Assembly (NCBI GenBank): GCA_030425205.1
Contig: JAUIAP010000005.1
Coordinates: 62,001 to 126,000, forward strand
DNA: 64,000 nt
Direction: 5' to 3'
Origin: Anaerolineae bacterium
GTDB lineage: Bacteria > Chloroflexota > Anaerolineae > Promineifilales > Promineifilaceae
Every line of letters starts with the position of its first letter. Within the stretch, counting starts at the first letter, position 1. The position numbers were made by a program, and so were the translations under genes. Below are positions 15,920 to 23,953 of the stretch, piece after piece. The notes below the pieces were generated by a model. It ran no database searches, was not told the DNA's origin, and saw nothing but the letters and a program-made list of their open reading frames with translations.

Positions 15920-18136
15920 ATGTATAAAATTGGAATCCTCACCAGTGGCGGCGACGCTCCCGGCATGAATGCTGCCGTGCGTGCCGTCGTGCGTACCGCC
16001 ATCTCGCATGGCGCACGGCCATTTGCGATTTATGATGGCTATCAAGGCATGATCGACAATCGCATCAAGGAGTTTGGCTGGCGTGATGTCGGCGGTATCT
16101 TGCACAAGGGCGGAACCATCATTGGCACGGCCCGCTGCGCGGCATTTCGCACTCGTGAAGGGCGTTTAGCTGCGGCTGAAAACTTGTTGAGCCACGGTAT
16201 CGACAAACTCGTTGTTTGTGGAGGCGATGGTAGTTTAACGGGGGCAAATCTGTTTCGGCTGGAATGGGATAGCCTGTTAGCCGAGTTGGTGGAGACGGGA
16301 CGGATAATGCCCGAATCGGCCGAAAAACACGCCACCCTCACGCTCGCGGGCCTCGCAGGCTCCATCGACAATGATCTGTGCGGCACAGATATGACCATCG
16401 GCGCAGACACCGCCCTACACCGCATCACAACCGCCATCGATCAGATCAGTAGCACCGCCGCCAGCCATCAACGCAGCTTCGTTGTTGAAGTGATGGGACG
16501 CAACTGCGGCTATCTTGCAATGATGGGCGCAATTGCAGCAGGGGCAGATTGGGCATTGATTCCCGAAAGCCCCCCCAATCTCGACAACTGGGAAGACAAA
16601 ATGTGCGCCGTTCTGCGTGAGGGCCGTAAGACCGGACGACGCGATAGTATCGTGGTGATCGCAGAAGGCGCACGCGACCGTCATGGCAACCCAATCAGCA
16701 GCGACTATGTCAAGCAGGTGCTTGAAGAACGTCTTGGCGAAGATACACGCCTGACGATTTTGGGACACGTGCAGCGTGGCGGCGCTCCAACCGTTTACGA
16801 CCGCAATCTCAGCACGCTCACGGGTGCAGAGGCGGTGCGTGCAACGCTCGACCCTGATAATGCAGGCAAGGCGTTTTTGATTGGCACGAAAGGGAACAAG
16901 ATCAGCCAAATTGATCTAGAAGAGGCCTTGGGATTGACGCAAAAGGTTGCGGAAGCGATTGCAAACAAAGATTTTGAGCTTGCTATGTCTTTGCGCGGTA
17001 GCAGTTTTCGACAGGCGTTTCGCATCCTCCGCACGCTGGTACGTGCGTTGCCACACGACCCAGATCCAGACAAGGATCGCATTCGCATTGCGCTGTTGAA
17101 CGCAGGCGCACCCGCACCCGGAATGAACACGGCCGTGCGTGCCGCCGTCCGTCTTGGTGTGGACAAGGGGCATGAGATGCTCGCTGTCCGCAACGGTTTT
17201 CGTGGTCTGATTCGCGGTGACTTAATTGAACAAGATTGGATGTCGGTCAACGGTTGGGTCAACACGGGCGGGGCAGAGTTGGGGTCAAACCGGAAAATCC
17301 CAACAGGTAGCGATTTTTACGCGATTGCCCGTAATTTAGAAGAGAACAACATTCAGGCATTATTGATCATCGGTGGTTGGTCGGGATACAAGGCGGCGCA
17401 TGAGCTGTACTCGCGGCGACGCGAATTTCCCGCATTCGACATCCCCATCGTCTGCCTGCCCGCTACGATTGACAACGACCTCCCCAGCTCCGAATTGAGC
17501 GTTGGCTGTGATACTGCGCTCAACAGCATTACAGAGGCGGTGGACAAGATCAAGCAGTCGGCCGTTGCCAGCCAGCGCGTCTTCGTCGTCGAGGTGATGG
17601 GGCGGACATGTGGCTATCTCGCCCTGATGAGCGCATTGGCGACAGGTGCAGAGCGGGTCTATTTGCCCGAGGAAGGGGTGACATTGCGCGATTTGCAAAG
17701 CGATGTGCAGCAGTTGATCGATGGGTTTGAGCATGGCAAGCGGCTCGGCATGGTCATTTGTAATGAAGCGGTCAACCCAATTTATGACACACGCTTTATT
17801 TCCGCGCTCTTTGAAGAAGAGGGCGGCGAACTGTTTGATGTGCGCCATGCAATTCTGGGGCATTTGCAGCAGGGTGGCGACCCCTCTCCCTTTGACCGCA
17901 TTCAAGCCAGCCGTCTTGCGCTCGAATGCTTGGAGCAGATCGAAAAATCGGTTGCAGTGGGTGGTTCAGACAGCGTAATGGTTGGGTTGGTGCGCAGCAA
18001 AATCAACAAAACCTCGTTTGATCAAATGATGCGTCAGATGGACATGGAGACGGAGCGCCCCTTGAATCAGTGGTGGATGGAAATTCGGCCGATTGCCCGC
18101 ACGCTTGCTGCCCCCGTTGCCCAAGCGGTTGGATGA
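15920..18136 (+). CDS. pfkA: Tandem-fused ATP-dependent 6-phosphofructokinase (eukaryote-like double PFK)
   Basis: Two PFK domains are fused in 738 residues. The N-half has GGDGS (101-105), catalytic SIDND (148-152) and MGRNCGYLA. The glycines at the positions equivalent to E. coli 104 and 124 indicate use of ATP, not pyrophosphate. The C-half, from about residue 385 (IALLNAGAPAPGMN), keeps ATIDND (about 515) and MGRTCGYLA but has GGWSG in place of GGDGS. It therefore probably does not bind ATP-Mg normally and may be regulatory, as in animal and fungal PFKs. The enzyme commits fructose 6-phosphate to glycolysis. The ATG at 15920 fits the family start MYKIGILTSGGDAPGMN. Confidence 0.95.
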   Translation: MYKIGILTSGGDAPGMNAAVRAVVRTAISHGARPFAIYDGYQGMIDNRIKEFGWRDVGGILHKGGTIIGTARCAAFRTREGRLAAAENLLSHGIDKLVVCGGDGSLTGANLFRLEWDSLLAELVETGRIMPESAEKHATLTLAGLAGSIDNDLCGTDMTIGADTALHRITTAIDQISSTAASHQRSFVVEVMGRNCGYLAMMGAIAAGADWALIPESPPNLDNWEDKMCAVLREGRKTGRRDSIVVIAEGARDRHGNPISSDYVKQVLEERLGEDTRLTILGHVQRGGAPTVYDRNLSTLTGAEAVRATLDPDNAGKAFLIGTKGNKISQIDLEEALGLTQKVAEAIANKDFELAMSLRGSSFRQAFRILRTLVRALPHDPDPDKDRIRIALLNAGAPAPGMNTAVRAAVRLGVDKGHEMLAVRNGFRGLIRGDLIEQDWMSVNGWVNTGGAELGSNRKIPTGSDFYAIARNLEENNIQALLIIGGWSGYKAAHELYSRRREFPAFDIPIVCLPATIDNDLPSSELSVGCDTALNSITEAVDKIKQSAVASQRVFVVEVMGRTCGYLALMSALATGAERVYLPEEGVTLRDLQSDVQQLIDGFEHGKRLGMVICNEAVNPIYDTRFISALFEEEGGELFDVRHAILGHLQQGGDPSPFDRIQASRLALECLEQIEKSVAVGGSDSVMVGLVRSKINKTSFDQMMRQMDMETERPLNQWWMEIRPIARTLAAPVAQAVG

Positions 18137-18176
18137 ATCATTAGCACCTAACACGCTTAACCCGCTTGCAGTGACT

Positions 18177-18216
18177 CATGGTGCGCCGTCTATGCCTATT
18201 GGACGTGCACACCATG
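18177..18216 (+). terminator. Imperfect hairpin after the PFK gene
   Basis: The arms CATGGTGCGCCGTC and GACGTGCACACCATG pair imperfectly around an 11-base loop, 40 bp after the pfk stop. No T tract follows, so a terminator or an RNA-processing hairpin are both possible. Confidence 0.35.
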
Positions 18217-18285
18217 TCCCACTCGCCACTTTGTAACCGATCTGTTACCCCGTCGTAAGTGTCAAGTAAAAAGAAAACGGCTTGC

Positions 18286-18315
18286 TTGACATCCCCTCCC
18301 CCCAATTCCTACAAT
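18286..18315 (+). promoter_or_regulatory. Sigma-70-type promoter of the dnaJ-htrA genes
   Basis: TTGACA at 18286-18291 and TACAAT at 18310-18315 are separated by 18 bp. The start would be near 18322, giving a leader of about 80 bases. The leader contains a small hairpin, CGAGGAA-CTAA-TTCCTCG (18363-18380), 25 bases before the ATG. I see no full CIRCE operator. Confidence 0.55.
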
Positions 18316-18404
18316 GCTTACCACAGGACGCGAAAACAAAACGATGCGTTCACCAGAGGGTGCGAGGAACTAATTCCTCGTAATAAGAGTAGCTACTTTT
18401 CTCA

Positions 18405-19295
18405 ATGGATTATAAAGATTATTACAAAATTCTCGGCGTGAGTCGCAGTGCAGACGAGAAGGAAATTAAACGGGCGTTCCGTAAGTTGGCGCGTCAATAC
18501 CATCCTGATCAGAATCCAGACGACCCAGCCGCCGAAGATAAGTTCAAAGATATTAACGAAGCCTACGAAGTGCTTGGCAACGCTGATAATCGCCAAAAGT
18601 ACGACACGCTGGGCGCAAACTACAAACGCTATCAGCAGATGGGCGGCGGCATGGGTGACTTTGGTGACTTCATGGGTGGCGGCCAAAACGTTAACTTAGA
18701 CGATCTTTTTGGCGGTGGCGCAGGCGGGATGGGGGACTTTTTCTCCACCATCTTTGGCAGTGGCATGGGCGGCCCAAACCGCACCCAACCGTTGCGCCGC
18801 GACACTGAGCAAGAGATCGAAATCACGCTTGAAGAAGCGTACACAGGTTCACAGCGCACGCTGGTCGATGAGAACGGCACGCGCTTCACCGTCAAAATTC
18901 CGAAAGGGGCAAAGACGGGGACAAAGGTGCGCTTGCGTGGCAAAGGCGGGCATGGCGGTGACCTCTATTTAGTCATCCGTGTTCGACCACACAGCGAATA
19001 CACCCGTGACGAGAACGACGATAACACGCTTTATCGTACCGTTGAACTCGACCTGCTGACAGCCGTACTGGGTGGCAAAGTAACGGTTGATACGTTGAAA
19101 GGTTCGGGCAGCCTTAAAATTTTACCCGGCACACAGGGCGGCAAACGGATTCGCTTGCGCGGACGCGGTATGCCTGACCTGCGCCAAAACGACTCTTACG
19201 GCGATTTAATTGCCGAAATTCAAATTCGCGTCCCATCCGATCTGTCGGACAAAGAGCGCGAACTGTATGAGCAATTGCGCGATCTGCGTGAGTGA
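18405..19295 (+). CDS. DnaJ-family chaperone of the CbpA type (J domain, G/F region, C-terminal domains, no zinc finger)
   Basis: The protein has 296 residues. The J domain carries HPD at 33-35. A Gly/Phe/Met-rich region follows (about 80-125), then two C-terminal substrate-binding beta domains (VKIPKGAKTGTKVRLRGKG and the second repeat LKILPGTQGGKRIRLRGRG). The four CxxCxGxG repeats of true DnaJ are absent, which makes it a CbpA-like class B J-protein. It stimulates DnaK ATPase and delivers unfolded clients. It is followed 89 bp later by an HtrA-type protease gene, so the pair looks like a protein-quality unit under the promoter at 18286. Confidence 0.95.
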   Translation: MDYKDYYKILGVSRSADEKEIKRAFRKLARQYHPDQNPDDPAAEDKFKDINEAYEVLGNADNRQKYDTLGANYKRYQQMGGGMGDFGDFMGGGQNVNLDDLFGGGAGGMGDFFSTIFGSGMGGPNRTQPLRRDTEQEIEITLEEAYTGSQRTLVDENGTRFTVKIPKGAKTGTKVRLRGKGGHGGDLYLVIRVRPHSEYTRDENDDNTLYRTVELDLLTAVLGGKVTVDTLKGSGSLKILPGTQGGKRIRLRGRGMPDLRQNDSYGDLIAEIQIRVPSDLSDKERELYEQLRDLRE

Positions 19296-19338
19296 CAACC
19301 TCCACAGGAAACGCGAAAAGTTGGATAGATAGTAGACA

Positions 19339-19368
19339 CCCGTGCAGGGAGATTGCAGCCTGCACGGG
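19339..19368 (+). other. Hairpin in the dnaJ-htrA intergenic leader
   Basis: CCCGTGCAGG (19339-19348) pairs perfectly with CCTGCACGGG (19359-19368) around a 10-base loop, just before the GGAAAGGA ribosome-binding region of the protease gene. No T tract follows. It may tune mRNA stability or htrA translation. Confidence 0.5.
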
Positions 19369-19384
19369 CGGAAAGGACAGACAG

Positions 19385-20647
19385 ATGAAACAGCAAACGT
19401 TACTCCGATTGATAACCCTTTTGATCTTGGTGTTAGGTGTTGCCTGCGGCGAAGCTGGCAATGGATCATCACAACCAGAAACGGTCCGTATCATAGAGAC
19501 GATTGACCAGACTGAACTGCTGGAATCGGCCGTTGCGACGCTTGAAGCACGCGCAGCGGGCAGCGCGGCCGATGAAGTCGTGACCGAGCCTGTCGTCGAA
19601 GTTGTTGAAGTTAGCCAAAACGACCCAATCGCCATTGACGCAGAGCTGCCCCTTGAATCGAGCATTCCACTCGATGGATTTGCGCTTGAAAACACACTGC
19701 GCGGCATCTATGACCATGTGAATCCATCCGTTGTCTACATTCTCGTCGCCACGCAAATTGGTGGGGGTAGCGGGAGTGGCTTTGTCTATGACACGGAAGG
19801 TCATATCGTCACCAATAATCACGTTGTGGCTGGTGCAGAACAGATGCAGGTCATTTTCTCGGACGGCACACGCCGTGATGCAGAGGTGGTCGGTCTAAAT
19901 GAAGATGCAGACTTAGCCGTAATCAAGGTCGATTCGCTACCTGAAGGGGTCGAGCCCGTTCCATTGAGCGATTCAAATCAAGTAGACGTCGGTCAGTTTG
20001 TCGTCGCGATTGGCAACCCATTTGGGGAACAGGGCAGCATGTCGCTCGGAATCGTTAGCGCATTGGGGCGTAGCCTTGAATCGGAACGCGACACGGGTGG
20101 TTTTGGTCGCTATCAGCTGCCACAGGTTATTCAAACAGACGCGCCGATCAATCCCGGTAATTCGGGTGGGCCCTTGCTCAATCTCAATGGAGAAGTTGTC
20201 GGGGTGAACTCAGCTATTCGCACAGCGACTGGCACCAACTCAGGTGTGGGCTTTTCAATTCCCGTTAACGCGGTGCGGTTGATGATTCCAGAGATGATCG
20301 AGACTGGTTCGTACAGCTTCCCGTATATGGGTGCGGGATTTGCCTCAGAAGGAAACACTGCCCTGATTTTGTCGGAAATGGGGTATGACGAGACGGTGAC
20401 GGGTGCGTATGTGAGTAACGTTGTGGAAGGACAACCATCAGAGCGGGCGGGGTTAATTTCGGCCGATCCAGTCTCTGGCTTCAATGGTGACCTCATCACA
20501 GCCATCGACGGAACCCCCATCCACGGTTTTGACGACCTCAACGCCTTCCTCGTATTCAATACAACGGTTGGGCAAACAATTGACCTCACAGTTTTGCGCG
20601 ATGGTGAAGAGATCACGCTCCCACTGACGCTCTCTGCTCGTCCCTAA
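19385..20647 (+). CDS. HtrA/DegP-type serine protease lipoprotein with one PDZ domain
   Basis: The protein has 420 residues from the ATG at 19385, chosen because it opens a lipoprotein signal (LLILVLGVAC, Cys21) after GGAAAGGACAG. An acidic linker of about 75 residues follows. The trypsin-like domain has catalytic His146 (TNNHVV), Asp176 (DADLAVIKV) and Ser260 (NPGNSGGP). The PDZ domain spans about 330-420 (VEGQPSERAGL and GDLITAIDGTPI). It degrades or refolds damaged extracytoplasmic proteins while anchored to the membrane. It is downstream of the J-protein gene in the same direction. Confidence 0.95.
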   Translation: MKQQTLLRLITLLILVLGVACGEAGNGSSQPETVRIIETIDQTELLESAVATLEARAAGSAADEVVTEPVVEVVEVSQNDPIAIDAELPLESSIPLDGFALENTLRGIYDHVNPSVVYILVATQIGGGSGSGFVYDTEGHIVTNNHVVAGAEQMQVIFSDGTRRDAEVVGLNEDADLAVIKVDSLPEGVEPVPLSDSNQVDVGQFVVAIGNPFGEQGSMSLGIVSALGRSLESERDTGGFGRYQLPQVIQTDAPINPGNSGGPLLNLNGEVVGVNSAIRTATGTNSGVGFSIPVNAVRLMIPEMIETGSYSFPYMGAGFASEGNTALILSEMGYDETVTGAYVSNVVEGQPSERAGLISADPVSGFNGDLITAIDGTPIHGFDDLNAFLVFNTTVGQTIDLTVLRDGEEITLPLTLSARP

Positions 20648-20680
20648 CCACATCTAAAACCTCACCCAACATGCTATCGC

Positions 20681-20716
20681 TGGGGGTCTTGGGTGCAATT
20701 GCATCCAAGACCCCCA
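20681..20716. terminator. 36-bp near-perfect palindrome between convergent genes
   Basis: The 18-bp arms (20681-20698 and 20699-20716; core GGGGGTCTTGG and CCAAGACCCCC) differ at one position and meet without a spacer. Position between the protease and the LPG-synthase-like gene suggests a bidirectional terminator. No strong T tract is present. Confidence 0.55.
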
Positions 20717-20772
20717 TGCGAGTTGTTGATAAACAAGAAACGGGCGTCTTTCTTACTGGAGAGATGCTCGTT

Positions 20773-21741
20773 TTATTTTCCGAGTTTGCGTGTTCGTTGG
20801 ACGATGTTGCTGAGCGTCGATTGGGTGCGTGATAGACCGATCACGCCGAGAATGACGATGAGTGTAAAGTTGATGGCGTGATAGAGAAAGGCGAAAGATG
20901 CGCCAGCCGTTTGGCTCATGCCGAGTGCGACGACGGCGAGCGTGGCGCCCGCATGGAATACCCCAACCTGTCCCGGTGATGAGGGGAGAGCGATGCTGAG
21001 TGCGCCAGCGCAAACGACAAAGCCTGCTTGCAAGTAGGTTGGGGAGAGACCGACAGAACGCATCACAAATTGATAGCCAAAGATGATTGGAATCCATGGC
21101 AGGATACTGAGAACAGTCAAGGTAAGCCCACTGCGCCAATGGGTGAGTGTGTTGAGACCTTTGAGCAGATCGTCCACAAGGTCGATCAATTTTTGCGGAA
21201 TGCGAAAACGCGCCAGCAGGGGGGGCAGATAGCTCCGAAAATTTGCCGCCAAGACCACCACGCCAATTGCGCCAATCGCCAAGACCCCCGACGTTTGCGC
21301 CCCCGTTTGCATCCAATCTGGCAGCGCGGGAACGGTCGCCAACGTGAATGGCAGCAGCACGATAATCGCCAGCATATCGAGCAGCCGTTCGACGACCATC
21401 GTCGCCAGCCCTTGCCCGACCGTTAAATCAGGTTCACTGCCCACCAAAACGGCACGCGCAGGATCGCCCAAGCGTAACGGCAAGATCTGCGTTAGCATAT
21501 AGCCGATATTTTGCAGATGAAAGACGCGCAGAATGCTGATCTTGTTTTCCAGCATGAAGCGCCAGCGCACGGCACGCAGCCACATGTAGAGGAGCAAAAA
21601 GCCGACGGCAATGACGAGGTAGCTGGGTTGGGCTGTGCGGAGGACGTTGATAAGTTCGGCCGAATCGATAAAGAAAAAGATCGCTGCCAAACACGCCAAG
21701 CTGATGATGATTCCGATCCAAAGTTGAGGTTTACGCCACAT
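20773..21741 (-). CDS. Lysylphosphatidylglycerol synthase TM region/UPF0104 family membrane protein
   Basis: This 322-residue polytopic protein has about eight hydrophobic segments. Family marks are the N-terminal LRAVRWRFML, the QNIGYMLTQILPLRLGDPARA motif (usually NxxxPxRxGE/D), MVVERLLDMLAI and the C-terminal LPSSPGQVGVFHAG. The family is the transmembrane flippase-like part of MprF and related stand-alone proteins that may move lipids. No aminoacyl-transferase domain is present. It is convergent with the protease gene, with the 36-bp palindrome between them. Confidence 0.92.
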   Translation of the reverse strand: MWRKPQLWIGIIISLACLAAIFFFIDSAELINVLRTAQPSYLVIAVGFLLLYMWLRAVRWRFMLENKISILRVFHLQNIGYMLTQILPLRLGDPARAVLVGSEPDLTVGQGLATMVVERLLDMLAIIVLLPFTLATVPALPDWMQTGAQTSGVLAIGAIGVVVLAANFRSYLPPLLARFRIPQKLIDLVDDLLKGLNTLTHWRSGLTLTVLSILPWIPIIFGYQFVMRSVGLSPTYLQAGFVVCAGALSIALPSSPGQVGVFHAGATLAVVALGMSQTAGASFAFLYHAINFTLIVILGVIGLSRTQSTLSNIVQRTRKLGK

Positions 21742-21852
21742 TGGACGGGATTATAACAGTGAAAAAATTGCGGGTGGGGATTGCGCTGGAATGAGCGAAG
21801 AAATATCATCTTGGAAAAAGTTAGTTCGTAGCTAGTTACGCATAAGTAGGAA

Positions 21853-21870
21853 CTAGCCACCAGCCACTAG
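21853..21870. repeat. Short GCCACTA-type heptamer repeat
   Basis: GCCACCA-GCCACTA lies at 21856-21869 in the spacer before the DUF1294 gene. It is the same 7-mer family that is expanded at 37652-37672 (reverse complement) and 49122-49149. Confidence 0.5.
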
Positions 21871-21874
21871 AAAC

Positions 21875-22204
21875 ATGTTGCAACTACTAAATTTACCCGT
21901 TTTACTGATTATTCTTGCTGTTTATCTCGTGATGAGTCTCTTTTCGTTTGTGACGGTGCGAAAGGATAAGAAGATTTCTGAACGCAATGCGCGGCGGCTG
22001 AAGGCCGTGTCGCGTGTGCCAGAGCGCACGCTACATATTTTGGAGGCGGCTGGCGGCTGGCTTGGCAGCTTGCTCGCCCAGCAACGCTTTCGTCATAAGA
22101 CCCAGCAGCGCAAATACCAGCTTATCTTTCGCATTATCGTGATTGTGCATCTAATTGCGTTAGCCGTTTGGTTTGGGATCGACTTTACAAATGGGCCGGG
22201 TTAG
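21875..22204 (+). CDS. DUF1294 family membrane protein
   Basis: The protein has 109 residues with two transmembrane segments (LLIILAVYLVMSLFSFV at the N-terminus and FRIIVIVHLIALAVWFGI at the end). The central DUF1294 signature is RVPERTLHILEAAGGWLGS followed by QQRFRHKTQQRKYQ. The function of the family is unknown. It ends 48 bp from the convergent ccdA gene, with a hairpin between. Confidence 0.88.
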   Translation: MLQLLNLPVLLIILAVYLVMSLFSFVTVRKDKKISERNARRLKAVSRVPERTLHILEAAGGWLGSLLAQQRFRHKTQQRKYQLIFRIIVIVHLIALAVWFGIDFTNGPG

Positions 22205-22214
22205 GCAGTGCAAG

Positions 22215-22246
22215 GTAGCCAGTGAATAGTGAGTGCCACTGGCTAC
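22215..22246. terminator. Hairpin between convergent DUF1294 and ccdA genes
   Basis: GTAGCCAGTG (22215-22224) pairs perfectly with CACTGGCTAC (22237-22246) around a 12-base loop; GCAGT and ACTGC extend the stem. It is probably a bidirectional terminator and shares words with the heptamer repeats. Confidence 0.55.
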
Positions 22247-22252
22247 TGCTTA

Positions 22253-22918
22253 TTAAAGTGATGGAAGTAGATCGAAATAGATTCCGGCAATTCCGATCAG
22301 CACCAACAATGCCCCTGATATGCGGGTTAGCAGCGTCGTATTTTGTGTCATCCAACTGGTAAAGCGGCGTTGTAGCGGCATCGCGATGAACGGCAAGAGG
22401 ACGAGCGGCCAACCAAACCCTAAGCCAAAGAAAAAGAAATACAATAGGCTACTGGCTAAATTGCCAACGCTGCCCGCACCAAGCAGGAACGCGCTGACGA
22501 CGAGGGGGCCAGCGCAGGGCAGCGTCATGGGCCCTAATAGAATCCCGTAGGCATAGGCGCCAACGTAAGGGTTTTGGAGTGTCGGGTTTTGGATGGTGGA
22601 TAGCGATTTAAAGGGATTTCGGCCGAAAAGCATCAACACCCCCAATAAGATCACAACCCCATAGATAATCGGCAACAAAATTGGCAATATCTGTCCAAAT
22701 GATTGTTGCAGAAAATACAAAATTGCCCCAACAAACGTCATCAAAGTCAGCACGCCAAGCAGCACAAGCAGGCCGAGCCACTTTGTCGCATGACGCACGC
22801 GCTCATTTTCCGCATTGCCCGCGAGATAGGCGATCAATCCGGGATAGAGCGGCAGGATGCAAACGTTGGTAAGAATGGCACTATTGCCGAGTACAAAAGC
22901 TTGGACGAGTTCAGACAT
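22253..22918 (-). CDS. ccdA: CcdA/DsbD-type thiol-disulfide transport membrane protein
   Basis: The protein has 221 residues from the ATG at 22918 and six or more hydrophobic segments. The two functional cysteines are seen in NVCILPLYPG (TM1) and in TLPCAGPLV (TM4), each with the family's Pro context. CcdA passes reducing equivalents from cytoplasmic thioredoxin to extracytoplasmic thiol-disulfide proteins. The gene lies 80 bp downstream of a thioredoxin-fold lipoprotein on the same strand, which is its likely partner. The spacer is a heptamer-repeat array. Confidence 0.93.
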   Translation of the reverse strand: MSELVQAFVLGNSAILTNVCILPLYPGLIAYLAGNAENERVRHATKWLGLLVLLGVLTLMTFVGAILYFLQQSFGQILPILLPIIYGVVILLGVLMLFGRNPFKSLSTIQNPTLQNPYVGAYAYGILLGPMTLPCAGPLVVSAFLLGAGSVGNLASSLLYFFFFGLGFGWPLVLLPFIAMPLQRRFTSWMTQNTTLLTRISGALLVLIGIAGIYFDLLPSL

Positions 22919-22921
22919 GTT

Positions 22922-22996
22922 CAGTGAACAGTTTACACTCAACAGTTAACAGTGAACTGGATAGACCGTTCACTGCTGTCTGTTGAGTGTTGACCG
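22922..22996. repeat. Inverted array of degenerate 7-bp repeats (CAGTGAA family)
   Basis: Five 7-mers run head to tail at 22922-22956: CAGTGAA, CAGTTTA, CACTCAA, CAGTTAA, CAGTGAA. The reverse-complement words TTCACTG, CTGTCTG, TTGAGTG, TTGACCG follow at 22969-22996. The 22-bp arms 22936-22957 and 22968-22989 pair at 18 positions. The array fills the spacer between the two redox genes. Confidence 0.65.
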
Positions 22997-22998
22997 TC

Positions 22999-23871
22999 TT
23001 AGCTATTCTTGGCGAGTTCGATTTGCTCAAGCAGGTCAGTGGCGGATTCAATACCTGTCGCAAAGTTAGCGACCGTTCCGTTGGGACGAATAATAAAGTG
23101 GGGGGTGGAAGGAGGATTGGTGATCGTTTGACCAAATTCACCTGCCAACTCACGCACCATGTCAGGGGTTAAGACGGCCCAGATAAAATCAAAACCGTTT
23201 CGGTTGGCATATTCGGCTAAATTTTCGCGGGTTAACGTCGTTTCAAGGCTCAAGCCAATAAAGACGACATCATCGGCCGATTCTGCCTTAGCCACCTGCA
23301 CATTACCAAGCTGACGCAAACAGTTTGTGCACCATGTCGCCATTGGTTCGACAAAGACGGTTTTGCCAGCGAAGTCTGCCAGCGTAAACGTTTCGCCTGT
23401 GTGGGCGTTGACCAATGGGAGGGTTTGATAGACGGGAAGATTGCTGGTGTTAACCATCGCGTCGTCATCCATTGCTGCAGCTTCATCGCCCATTGCATCG
23501 TCATCCGACATCATTGCGTCGTCGTCTGTCATTGCGGCATCATCGTCGTGCATCGTGTCATCATCTGACATCATTGCCTCATCGTCCGACATCGCTGCGT
23601 CATCGTCGTGCATTGCGGCATCATCTGATAGCATTGTGTCATCGTCCGCCATGGCGTCTTCATCTGTCATGGCATCGGGATTGTCATTCATATCCCCATC
23701 AATCAGCGCAGCAGCGTCATCTGACATCATCGTATCTTCGTCAGCTAGCGCAGCATCATCCGCCATCATTTCGGCCGATTCCGCCATCTCTTCATCCTGT
23801 TCCATCGTTGTTTCGGCCGATCCGCAAGCCACAAAAACTAGTAGCAAAAGCAAATACAAAATTCGTTTCAT
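22999..23871 (-). CDS. Thioredoxin-fold (TlpA-like) lipoprotein with long Asp/Met-rich heptad region
   Basis: The protein has 290 residues from the ATG at 23871. The lipoprotein signal LLLLVFVACGS gives lipidated Cys16. Residues 23-139 are almost only Asp, Met, Ala, Ser, Glu and Thr in a loose 7-residue pattern (MSDDDAM, MHDDDAA). The redoxin domain follows (about 150-290) with the active site WCTNC (181/184), GLSLETTLTREN and a cis-Pro region NPPSTPHFIIRPNG. It probably acts as an extracytoplasmic thiol oxidoreductase fed by the adjacent CcdA. The acidic Met/His segment could bind copper or calcium, or be a spacer from the membrane; this is inference. Three TCGGCCGA sites lie in the gene. 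Confidence 0.9.
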   Translation of the reverse strand: MKRILYLLLLLVFVACGSAETTMEQDEEMAESAEMMADDAALADEDTMMSDDAAALIDGDMNDNPDAMTDEDAMADDDTMLSDDAAMHDDDAAMSDDEAMMSDDDTMHDDDAAMTDDDAMMSDDDAMGDEAAAMDDDAMVNTSNLPVYQTLPLVNAHTGETFTLADFAGKTVFVEPMATWCTNCLRQLGNVQVAKAESADDVVFIGLSLETTLTRENLAEYANRNGFDFIWAVLTPDMVRELAGEFGQTITNPPSTPHFIIRPNGTVANFATGIESATDLLEQIELAKNS

Positions 23872-23953
23872 TGTAGTCTCTCCGTTAAAATTGAACCGAA
23901 GACAACTATAGCGGATATTGCTTACAGCTAAATGTTGCAATCCTTACAAAACG

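Noticed and set aside
18137-18160. TTAGCAC as half of a CIRCE heat-shock operator before dnaJ
   Set aside because: The GAGTGCTAA half at the proper spacing is missing and the site is far upstream of the promoter.
23441-23911. Long plus-strand open frames of Ser or His/Arg-rich composition
   Set aside because: They are antisense to the Asp/Met-rich region of the thioredoxin lipoprotein and arise from its biased codons.
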